Assembly: GCA_037976565.1 (NCBI GenBank)
Contig: CP137682.1
Location: forward strand, 17,739,841 to 17,803,840
Source: Mesocentrotus franciscanus
Lineage: Eukaryota > Echinodermata > Echinoidea > Camarodonta > Strongylocentrotidae
Length of the DNA stretch: 64,000 nt
Direction of reading: 5' to 3'
Within the stretch, counting starts at the first letter, position 1. Every line of letters starts with the position of its first letter. Shown here one piece after another: positions 21,050 through 33,000 of this stretch. Made by a program: the position numbers and the translations under genes. The notes below the pieces were generated by a model, which saw nothing but the letters and a program-made list of their open reading frames with translations, was not told where the DNA came from and did no database searches.

Positions 21050-21700
21050 TAGTAACATGCCAGTTTTACAAATGAGGTATAAATATATGCTCATGGCTGA
21101 CCGTGATTCAAAGCCTAAAACCCCTGAGCTTCCGCGGGTTCTACGCCCTAGACCCCACCAAGGGCCCTAAGGCAGGCCCTTGGATTTTCATCTGACCGTA
21201 TTTAATGCTTACAACTCCTGAGCTTATGGGGCGCCGCCCCCTGACCCCAAGCCAATTAGTGACCTGCCAGTGACACAAATAAGGTATCAAAATATGCTCA
21301 TCTGACCGTTATTAAATTCCTAAAACCCCTGGGGTTGCGGGGGCTCCGCCCCTTGTCCCCATCAGGGGCCCAAAGGCGGGCCCCGGCTGGTTGCTCATCT
21401 GACCGTGATTAAATACCTAAAACCCCTGAGCTTCCGGGGGCTCTGCCCCCTGGACCCCACCAATTAAGGGCCCTATAAGGCGGGCCCCTGGATGCTCATC
21501 TGACCGTAATTCATTGATTGAAACCCCTGAGCTTCTGGGCCTCCGCCCCTGAACCCCAAGCCAATTAGTGCATGACCTAGCTGTTAGTGTCACAAATAAG
21601 GTATCAAAATATTTATGCCTGTAACACCTAAGCTTCGTGGGGCTCCGCCACGCGTATTGACCCCCTCCGGGGCTTTGCCCCTGAAACCCACGCCAATTTA
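21050..21700. repeat. Second copy of the GC-hairpin tandem array
   Basis: Same unit as 10240-10928: caaatgaggtat, ctcatctgaccgt, aaacccctgagcttc and gggggctctgccccc. Units begin near 21059, 21268 and 21586. Copies are more diverged and of uneven length. Confidence 0.8.
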
Positions 21701-23395
21701 CGCTTTGGACACTCACTTCGCACGCTACGCTCTACCTGACCGTCACTGATCGTAAATACTTTAGCCCCCCCCCCCTCCCCCATCCCCCACTTTGAAAAAC
21801 GTTCCGCAGGGCCTGCATGTAACATGTAAGAGTATAGGCTAGTGGTGATGCCGTTTTTTTTTCTGCCTCCAAACGTTTTTGCTCATTACGCCACTGAATT
21901 TCCACTTGTATCAACTTATCATGGAAATTGTCATTTCTTTTTTTGCAAAATGCAAAAGCTTCAAGGGGGCTTTGCTCCCCCACGAGGGTTGTTTTTGTTG
22001 TTTGTTGTTGTAATGGCAATCAGTCAAGAACTGACTATAATCACCAACGCCTTTCGTTTTACTATTAATTTCTTTTTTAAAATGTGGATAACAGTATAAA
22101 AATTATAGGCTTCTTTCTTGTTTTTCTTCTCCCTTTTCCAATTCTATCTTTTTTTTTAAATGAAAAGAAAAAAAATTAAAATAAAAACCAACAAAATGTG
22201 GATTTTTGTATCCTGCAGGTTACCCAGTAGTCTGTTTGTTCTAAGACACCGTCCTGTCTCTCGGGTGTAGACAGGGGGCTCCCTTTGGGATACATTAATA
22301 ATCTTGAAACTCGAAAGAGGAAAGGAATTGATCGATAATTTTAAAATCAAGAAGGTTCTTTTCTGGGGAAATTGGTTTCGCGCGACTTCGCAACCTTTAA
22401 TGAAATTTTAATCTAAATGATAAAAATACTGATTGTATTGGATAATTTAAACTTTTGAGGGAAACAAATAAAATGTGGGCTTTTGTGAATGATGGTGCAA
22501 AAAATTAAAAAACAAAAAGGGGTAAATGCCCCTTTAGATGCTCATTTGGGGTTCTGCCCCTTCGAACCCGACCCCCACTGAAACCGTACCACTTTAAAAT
22601 TCCTTCCGACGGACCTGGTAAAATATGTATTGCTTTCTCAAAAGTAGCCAAAAATATTGACAGGATTATTTAAAACTGCGCATTCTTTTTTAGTTTTACA
22701 GTTACACGTTACACGATATTAGAGAAGCTATAATTATGCAATGCTGATCGAAGTATGAGGGACCTGACTTTAACAATTAGCTCCTTGATCGATCGTCTTT
22801 CTATTTCACTAAAGTGCATTATATGAACTTGTTATAACTGTTCCTTTCATGTACTCTGTCACATCTAATAAAATTGTTAAATTGTATTATATTCATGTTG
22901 GAAAAAAGACAAGTAAACTTGAAACTTGAACTTGAAAACAGACCTTCACAAATAACTTGCATGAACCTATTCATATGAACCTTTAGTCCAGAATCTGACC
23001 GGTTCCATGGTTCTTTATTTTATTTTTTTTTTCAATGATATTTTATTTTCTCCATTGCTTTTCACAAACGATAACAAAATAACAATAACAAACAATAACA
23101 AAATCAATACATAAAGTAATCTGCATGTTAATATTATTATATAGAATATGATTTTACATTCACATCTAAATAATACAAATGAACTTTTACTATTTACATC
23201 AAGTAAAGTATGAAACATGCATGCATGAAGAAGGCATGAACATAAAAAGACATTAAAAAAAAAACACACACACACCCACACAAACACCTACACACACACA
23301 CACACACGCACAGACACCCACACAAACACCCACTGAAAACATGCCTACATTTTGTGAGAATCTCGACCGGCCATTATATCAGCCGTGTCCATTTC
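21701..23395. other. Intergenic, no supported gene
   Basis: Contains a poly-C stretch (21765-21790) and further isolated GC hairpins such as gggggctttgctccccc near 21965 and ggggttctgcccc near 22550. Near 23265-23335 is a CA-rich microsatellite. No coding frame is credible. Confidence 0.45.
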
Positions 23396-23419
23396 ATTGC
23401 TTCTATATTCCCTGCACAC

Positions 23420-23767
23420 TTGATTCAAGCCGCCGAAGATGGCGTTATATGAACCTTGCGTTTGCAGCCTGTCGATGTCTTGATTGTCAGCATGCAAGTC
23501 TGTACATGTAGATTCGTTCGGTGGTTAGTTAAATGCCCTGTGCATCTAATTAGCACAAGACCAATAGGAAATGCTTTCAGTCAACCAGTTCTCGTAATCA
23601 TCCAATCAACGCGCTTGTTACAAAGCCGACCCAATGTGATTGAAAACGGCGGACTAAACGAATTGCTTCGCTCTGTTGACTGTTGTTATTTTCGAGAAAT
23701 CACCTGATTTACAACTTAGGCGCCTCGATCTAGAGATTTATTTCAGGATTTTACAGCAGCAGATACT
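23420..23767 (+). promoter_or_regulatory. Putative promoter and 5' UTR of the brambleberry-like gene
   Basis: Upstream of the start codon lie three CCAAT pentamers (23561-23565, 23602-23606, 23631-23635) and a YY1-like gaagatggcg near 23436. There is no convincing TATA box. CCAAT clusters are common in germ-line and early-embryo promoters. The transcription start cannot be placed. Confidence 0.4.
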
Positions 23768-24010
23768 ATGAAAATATTTGTCATACATTTTGGGATTATA
23801 ATGCTGTTCTTTGTCAGCGGAACGGGAGCATTTCTCTCATGGATTTTTGGAGGAAGCTCGAAACAGAACACGGACCCGACATCAGCGGAGACGACCGGAG
23901 TGGCCGTCGGGCCTGTGCCGTTCGAGATGAAGTCTGCAGATGAAAAGTTTTTGAGCACGGGAAGTGAACTCTTGGCTGGACTGTCTGATCTAGATGTTTG
24001 TCACCATACT
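23768..24010 (+). CDS. bmb: Exon 1 of bmb: signal peptide and start of ectodomain
   Basis: The start MKIFVIHFGIIMLFFVSGTG is a typical signal peptide: basic residue, then a hydrophobic core, then small residues. The chosen ATG is the first in frame and gives it intact. The exon encodes 81 whole codons and ends in DVCHHT at a GTAAGC donor, phase 0. Confidence 0.85.
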
Positions 24011-27000
24011 GTAAGCAGTTAGAGTTTAATGGTATCAAGTTCGATTAATTAAAAGCAGATAAATTAAAGAATTGGATCTGATCTGAGCTGATCAAGCTTG
24101 ATTGAATTTGAAGGAAATCTAATATTATTAATAATGTCCGATGATTACAGACTACCTAACCAGGCTAGATCTAGTTTATGTTAATTGCGTCTAAAATGGG
24201 AGCTAGTTCAGAACTGTGACCATACTTTCAAGTTTCAACCCGTGACTCCGCGGCGTGGAGATACTCTAGTCTACTATAACGTAGAACTACCAAAAATCAA
24301 CTATAGACCTAGATCTAGTACTACTAGTAGTAGGGCAGTCGATCTATAGACTAATTAAAGTCCTCTACAATTGTTCAAATAATGGTCATGATTTAAAAGT
24401 CCTTATCTTTCTTACCTGTTTTGTGTCAATTTTCTTATCTTTTTTGGAGTATTTTTCCTAAAAACAAAGACATTTTAATATAGACTACACTTTCTCACAG
24501 GTTTCACGGCAAACTGCTGCACAATACAACTTACAAGTGCGTACCGATGGGGTTTCAGGTGCAGGCGGGCGCGCGTGCCTGCGTGAAGTTAGCGACCGTA
24601 ATGATGATGATGATCATAATGTGAATAACTTGAATGAATTTAATGAGGATCTGAGATTGATGTCGCTAACTACACTTATCGCTATTATCGTAAAATAACT
24701 ATCAAATTAACAAAATTTTGTTAAGTTCTTGACAAACTTCAAAGTGCTTTCGTATGAAAGTAAAGGCTAGGTGATAATATGAATTTATAGCATCTATTTT
24801 GTAAGTGTATTTTACAACCCCTATACAGGTTGTCTATGAGCTAAAGGGTTCCTGTAATGAGATGTCGGAGGAGGAGCTTGCTAAACTAGGGGTGCGGCTT
24901 CTTAACTGTCAATCAGCAGCAGAGGGACGACCCACCTATAGGTGCACTCATGAAATGGTAAATAAAGCCCTGTTCAACCACGATGCAGTGGTCTATCTCT
25001 AATCGCCACAAAACTATGCATGTAATATATTGGGGGTAAACAAAAAGTATATAGCTGTGCTCAACAACGGCCCATGCATACATGCAAACATGGTTTGCAC
25101 AGCCCCCCCCCCCACACACACACACAAATTTCTTTGTACTGTAGTACCTTAGTTGCAATCAGTTACTATGGAACCATGCAGAAGGATTATCAAGGATCAA
25201 GTCACAATGGTACAGAGATGTAGTCTGTTCTTGTTTATCTATTAGAAAGACAAATTCACCATTGAAAATAACTAATAAAGCACCCCCGTATGCAGTATGG
25301 TAAGTAAAATGTATAACATATTCAGATGTAGCATACTATTATTTATTATTTTGATAGACAGTAGCTGACTGTACCAAGAACATGGACCCTAATACCTGGA
25401 ATGCCTATCATATCGTGAGCAACCGAGCCAGGTCTGTGTGCTATGCGGTGAGACAGCAGCAGTTTCAGAGACAGACTCAGTTTGCCGTCAATCAGCTGGC
25501 ATTGAGTGCTGAGGGACAACTACATCTCATGCAAGACCTCAAGGTACTATTAATTTGAAATAATTTAAAAATATATACATAAAAAAATGATAAAACATTT
25601 CATTTACAAGCGCATAAAGGACATTAAATCGCATATATCATACAAAGAGTTCATCGGTTACATACAAAGAGGAATATTAAAGACACATAGAAGTCAGCTC
25701 TCATGGGGAATTCAACACCGTTCGGGTGTTTACCTAGTAACAGGTGTTGTCAATCACCAGGGTTAGCCTTCAGTTTTATGACCATTCGACCTTATGTAAT
25801 GCTTTGCTTTTCCCTCACCCGATCCGAAGCAATCCGAAGCTAGACTCTCCGAGAGATTAGAGGGTAATTCTTGACTGGCCTACGGGTTTGCTGTGTGCAG
25901 ATTTGTACTCCCATTAATGTTATTTCCACCAAGTCTGGTGTCAGCGAATTATGGCCTTCTGCACATGGAAACTGACGATCCACTCACTTTAAGAGAAATT
26001 AGAAAAGATGTGTTTTCAGACACCGGCAAGAAGCCAAGAGTGTGTTTATTTTCAAAAACGGGGTAAGGATATCCAGCTTGTGGGGGCAGTAATTGAAAAA
26101 GCCCTATCACCTAACTGTTTACTGGTTCAAGGGACGGTAATTACCGTACGAGCGGCCGAGCATGTATTGTACATTTATGTATGCTCATGGAGTAGATCAC
26201 ATCTTTAAGTATGCTAGGGCTTGATTATTGCAACACAGATTTAATCCTTACAGACATATTTAAGCAGTTTGCTCTTGAAAATCCCACTGAACAAAGTTAT
26301 TTAATCAGCACAAGAGTAAAGCAGAACAATGAGAGCCATGAGAATGATAACATTTAGAGACAAATACATTTATGAGGGATATCAATTTGTGTGCATGGAA
26401 TTGTATATATATATGCAGACAATGAGAAAGATGGTAAGAAATGCAACAACAACACAAACAATTCTTAAAGACAATGTTAGGACAACAAAACATTTTGCCC
26501 AAACACCTCCGTCCTCTCTACTCAGCAAGCCAGGGAGGATTGGTAGGACTTTTGACAGTCACAGTGTATGGGGGTTGGGGTAGATTATGAAAGAAGCATA
26601 TAAGGTGTAATTCCTGGAAGTTACATGGTCAACTTGGAAGTATGAATGTACTTAATTCCAGTGTCTTTTCAGCATCCATTCCCTCCTGGAAACCAACAGA
26701 CCAATAGAGATTATCATGCCAGACAATATTAATGCCTCAGCTTAAATTTAATCCAGAGCAATTAATCCTTAGTCTAGACAGTGGATGCTGTAGACCTCAA
26801 GACATGACGCTTTATTTTTTTATTTTTTTAAATTTTCTTTCTTTAGACTGGTCAAGAGGACCTGAATTCAAAGGCAACGGATACCTTTGACACTATCTCC
26901 GAGGGTCAAGAGAAGCTGGTCAAGAGTCAGGAGATGATTGGTAATTCCCAGTCCAGACTTCGTTTGACCGTTGAGAGTAACATGCGGGATCTGACAAGAG

Positions 27001-30000
27001 AAAAGGCTCTTATTGCAGCTGGACATCAAGAATTAGCTGCTATGACAAGTAACATCAGAAAACAATTAGGTACGCCCTCTCAAAAGAAATTTCATTCATT
27101 ATCCCTTTTGTATAATTTCTTTAATACTATTTTAATCAATTATAATTAGCTACACTCTTGATAATGAAACATGACCCCCAAAACTACATGGGCATCTCTG
27201 GAAGCCCATGGTCAAAGTTGGACATGGGTGAAGTCTGTCCAAGTTCAAAGGTCAATGAACTTTCAGTGAAAAGCACTGCACTCTCTATAAACTTGCAAGA
27301 CTGAGGTACAATCTCCAAATTTATGCAACCTGTGCATGTCTTGTTGGCCCAGGTTTACTTTGAAAACAGATTAATTTGGTCAAAGATTAAGGGTTCATGG
27401 AGCTCTATGGAAGCACTGTATGTGTACTTCCAATATTTTTCTTCAAATTTGAGGTAGGATCTCTAAAGTCATACTGCAGACTCCTCACATAAAATCTCAC
27501 TTCAGTCAAATTTTAATTTTGGTTACATTTTTCTAAGCCCGAAGGTCCATGAATAGCACTGTACCTGTAACTCTGTACAGCTTTCTTCAAAAATCGCCAT
27601 TTTCGTATTACAGAAGTATCCCTTGAAGACCGTAGTACGACAGGGGATCGATACAACAGTGCCTGCTGTTCCTCATCAGGGAATAACTTTTTACAGCAGA
27701 AATGAACAAACATGGATGATTATATTAGTACAATATGATTTTATAACATAACCTATCATATATATTTTTCATGTTTTTATCTGCATGTTTTTTTAAAGCC
27801 ATCTACAGGTGGATGTATATTTAATAATATCATATCCAATGTTGTTTGTATTTTAGATGAGGCCACCCATCAGCTATTGGAGCAGGATATTCATCAGGCC
27901 AATAAACACCAAGAAGTATTAGAAGATCTCTCCAGTCTCAGTCTCCTAGCAAAGGATGTTTGGAACAAACTAGGTAATTAAGATAATTATTTATGTCTTT
28001 AAAGTTTTACATTCTCTAAAGTCTTTACAGTTTTGGTAGCGAGAAGACAATTGGGGTGAATTTCATTCAACCAGGAGACCGACAACTTTAAGTTCTCTCT
28101 GAGGGACTTGGTAATGAGGATTAATGCCTTACCAAAGGGCACTAGCGAATCGACTTGGTTTCAAACCAGGGACTTCCTGGTTATGAGAACACTGCTCTAC
28201 CACTGAGCCATCGAGCCTCACTTTCTTCATATGAACGATTTCATTTGCAATGCCCTATATTTTTATTCTCATTATCGATATGATTGTGATAGATTAAATC
28301 AGCACTGTTTTATTTGTGAGCGTGAATGCTATTCTTTCAAAATCTGATTATGGTCTAATGATATGATATGATATACATGTACCTGCTTTAGTATTCTTAT
28401 GAGACCAACTGACAACATAATAATAATGATAATATTTCACTTTTATATAGCACTTAATGCAACGACGATGTCTCTAAGCGCTTTACAAATATATTATTAC
28501 CCCGGTCATCGGATTCAGGCTTCCCCGCAAACAATGTATCCACCTTCTCCACTCCCTTGGAAGCATTCCAGCCAGGCACCATGTTATAGACGCTCACAAT
28601 GCTGAGCAAATTAAATCAACGTTTGCATCCTATATACCGGGTACCCATTTAACACCTAGGTGGAGAGTGCCAAATGTAGATTATCGTCTTGTCAAAGGAC
28701 GTTAGTGCCGGGCTGAGATTTGAACCCCGTACCTTGTGATCCACTAGACCACAACACCTCTTAATGTCATATTGTATGTACTATGTTTGTACATCAGATC
28801 ATAACATGGAGTACATGCAAATCTATCAAGAAGAGACTGCTCAGCATTACCATCAGACACTGGACAACCTCAAGAAGATGAACAATACTATAGAGTATCT
28901 ACTGCATGTCATGGAAGAGATGCAGAACGAGATCAACCAACAACTAGGATGGGTTACTCAACTGCTAACATGGACAGGTATGTATCAAGCAACAACAGAC
29001 CTTATGTAATGCTCTGCATTTACCACCCATCCCCATGTGGTTAAGTCATTATCTTACATTTCCCTCACCCAAAGACTCTCTGAGAGACTAGGGGGTATTT
29101 CTTGATGAGACCACGGGTGTGCTGTTTTCGAGACTTGTACACCCATTAAAGTCATCGTTTAACAATGTTAAATCTGAGATGCACGGCCCTACGTGTTATC
29201 AGTGTCTGTGGTATTGTGTAATATTGAAGCCCTACAAAATCGCGCTTCAAAATGACCAAGAAGTGCCTCAAAAAGTAAAAATCTTTGAGTGACCGATTTT
29301 ACCATACTCGTTTTCCCCAGTAGACTGTAGTGTTATGAAAACCGTTAGGAAAACGCAAAATTTGGTTTCGATTTCCAATCATAAATATCTTGATAATCAG
29401 ACAGGCGATCGGCTTGTAAAATTCATGGGGTTCCTGACTGACCTAAAGGTTTATAAATCATTGCAGCATGAGCTAAATCCAGGATTTTGTTTCAGAATCT
29501 GAGACAAAGTTACGGATCCCTTTAATGGTATTTCCACCAAGTCTGGTGTCAGCGAATTATGACTTTCTGCACATGGAAACTGACGACTATCTCCCTTTAA
29601 GATCATTTATTTAGCATCAACTTTTTTTCTTGATGTATTTACAGGTGAAAACATGTCATTGCTTGTCACATGTGTCCTGCACACCTGTTATTTCTTCATA
29701 GCTGCTGTACTGTGCTCCTTTCTCAACACACCAACCTTCTCTCGCCTTGTACTCCTGCTGGTGGTACCACTCAATGCTGCAGCTGAGATAAGGCAGGGAA
29801 CCAGTCTCGATTTTCCATCTCTATCCTTCTTTATCATTTCAGTGATTATGGGTGAGTATATTCAGCATTCAGTAAATGGTGTATTTATGCATTCAGTGCT
29901 AATGCTCTATCTTCATTAAGTTAGTGGTGATACTTGCAGTTCGTTTTGGTTCATAGGTCTTCTTTGGCACATTTTGAAGATGTAGATCCGATGAAAGCTT

Positions 30001-33000
30001 GGTGCCTTTTTGTTCAGGTTGACCTCTTGCCTGACTCTCCGTCTCCTGAGTCCCGACCATATGGGATCGGTCGATTTCATTCTGTGATTGATAAATAACC
30101 AGGCATTCTTCTGCGAACTTCATTGCCATCTTATCAGTGTTATCCTTTAGTTCTGGCAATCCAGGAAAAAGGAAAGTAGTTCTGGCAATCCAGGAAAAAG
30201 GAAAGAATATCTGTGGCTGTTCTGTTCCAGTTGTTCCAATTCCCTGTCACTGTGCTATTATTTCAAGATACCTTATAATTTATAATTTAACACATAAGCT
30301 ACATCTGTAACACAGACCCAATTGCATTAAATTCACTTATTCTACCATGACTAATAAACTTTACTTACAAGTCAAATAAGATAATAATCACCATTTTCTT
30401 CTTCTTCCCTTCCCCTCTGCCCCTCTGCAGCTAACTGGGTAGCATTGTGGATCTCTGCTTGGAAACATAGAGGGCATGCTCCGATGAGCCCTCATATGCT
30501 CTACCTACCAGACTTGTCATGTATCAATGGGTAAATGTTCTAAACCACCATTCTCCCTACTCAAATTTTTTTTCCTGCTCCTGTTTGGATGTTAAAGCAA
30601 ATTCTGATTGTAGCAACACAGATGTGAATATGATTACAATTTAAGGCACTTTAATAGAAACGTAGTATTACGGGCTATACAAATGTGACTATTATTAGTA
30701 TTATCATTATTTAGAAGGAAAAAAAATCATGATATTTTTACCCCCTTATCCTAGGATAATATATCACTTCTTATTTTCGAGTTTTAAAGCCCCACTGCAC
30801 TACTTGTAGCCACTAGCTCCCTCTATATAGCAAACAATGCCTTAGCGGTGCCCATTGGTCCCCCATGATCCCCTTTTTCTTATGTTAATTGAGAGCTGAG
30901 TTGATGAGAAAAGCCACCTGTCAGTGACCACACTGGGAGGTGCAGACAGGCTTAAAAAAAAAAAATTAATGATCACATAGAGTGTTATTAACTGTCTAGA
31001 AGCCTGTTCAAGATGATAATTTTGTTATAATAACTTTTTGTTATCTTTTGTTTATTTCTTTATTTATTTGTAGGGTAACTGAATGTACTTTCTCTTACAC
31101 TTTTTTGTGTTTTCTGCCTGCCTCTGTCTCTGTTTGTGCTACCCTTCATTTACTGATGCCAATTAATGTACATAGATATAGAATGTGGTTAACTGGTTAT
31201 GAAACGGTGACATTCATCTGATTATAAGCTTTTTGTTTTCATTGTGATATGTCACAAATGATTCCATCCATTTCCTATACTGAATTTAGGGCAAAGGCAT
31301 ATAGAGGCAGTCGCATTTGTCTGTTCAAGATAATATTTTTTGTAAGTGTAATAATAACTAAATGTACTTTCTGTTATTTTGGACCTACCTGTATGTTTCT
31401 GCCTGCCTCTGTCTCTGTGTGCACTTCCCTTCATTTACAGATATATAGAATGTGGTTATGATAAGGTTAGGCCTGTATTCTAATAAAATTTAAATCTGGC
31501 GCTGGGTTTAAAGGTATAGACCAGTTCTGGTCATGCGATTGCATTGTGAAAGAAACGTTGTGGAATCGATCAGAAAAGGTTGATCATCTAGCATATAAGT
31601 ATTGGTGTGTACTGCAAGGTTCTGGAATCATCAAAATGATAAGAAATTTGGCCCAGTCTTGGTAAAGTTACAAGCACTGTACACAGAAAGATGTATATGG
31701 GACTATATACGCGATCGCGATATCTATCCAGTCCGGATCGATATGATAATTTACCAAATATATCAATTAGTAGGCGGTTTCCTGGCAAAATTTGTATCAT
31801 CACGTATTAGTCAAAACATATTCTTTCACATGATTGGTAATAAGAGCTTCCATTTCATTTTTTGAGAGGGGGGCATTTCCAAAACTGGTCTATACCTTTA
31901 AGCTTTTGTCCAAAATCGGGTTTAACAAAGTTAGACCGAGGTCTAAATTTTCATTTGTTAAATGCGATCCTAGACCCAGGGTCAGGTTTAACTGCACTAG
32001 AAAAATATGGACCTTAATGTTTTAAATGAAATATGTATTTTCATTTTGATATCTAAGATCCCGCCAAGAGATTTGACGTATGAACCCCATAGCTTCGGCA
32101 ATTCAGATTCGGGTTTATCTAGCAATAGAAGACTTCACTCGACAGGATTTACAAGCATGCTATCAGCAGAGTATAGTCGAAACATCACTAGCCTTCTGGT
32201 AAGTTTGAGGGAACTATTCACAAGCAAAGGCTACAACAAAATAGGTCATTTTCATAATGTATTCAAATTTATTTAAGTTAACTTAGCAACAAGCTATTAC
32301 ATTCACTTTTTGTTTTATTATTGTATTCAATAGTCACAGTACATTAATGTTTGTCCTACCTAGCAACAACTAATGTATGCATTTTGAATTCTGACTATTG
32401 AAATAAAATTATCCTAAACAGTTGAATGAAATCATTTGTAACTAGGCACTTCACAAAGATGTATGCATTGAATGTGATTGCATCACAAAAAAATGCCCGT
32501 ATGCACATTTTGTGGATGCGTCACTGGAAAGATTTCAAAGATCCAGAGTATAACCTTGTGAGCAATGCAAGTGCCAGTAAATGGTAAATAGTTAACTTGT
32601 ATATCACAATGTTGAAACTGCTTCCATCGTGGGGTCGATCGGTCAAAGGTCAAAGATTGCAGAGGTTGTTTCGGGTAAAGCTACATGTACATGTACACAT
32701 ACATGTCTTGTGATTGTTAACTTCAGTATATTTTGTATAAGTTGACATTATTTCTCAAAAAAAGAACTTGAGTAGTGGCAAATAGATATTGACAATTTAT
32801 TAAATATAAGCTGAAGTATATTTGAAGGTTGAGATGCAATCGCTTTCTTCTTGTTTGACATTTCATCCAGATAGAATAAATTGAAGCCCTCATTGTTATC
32901 CTAACAATTTTCCCCCCTAAATTCTCTTTATACAATTGAACTCGCACATCAGAGTAGCACAAGACATCACTCCACTTTGAAAGACACTGATGGTGGATTA

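Noticed and set aside
32440..32600. Extra brambleberry exon between exons 9 and 10
   Set aside because: Short open stretches exist but none has phase-0 acceptor and donor together, and exons 9 and 10 already join in phase 0.
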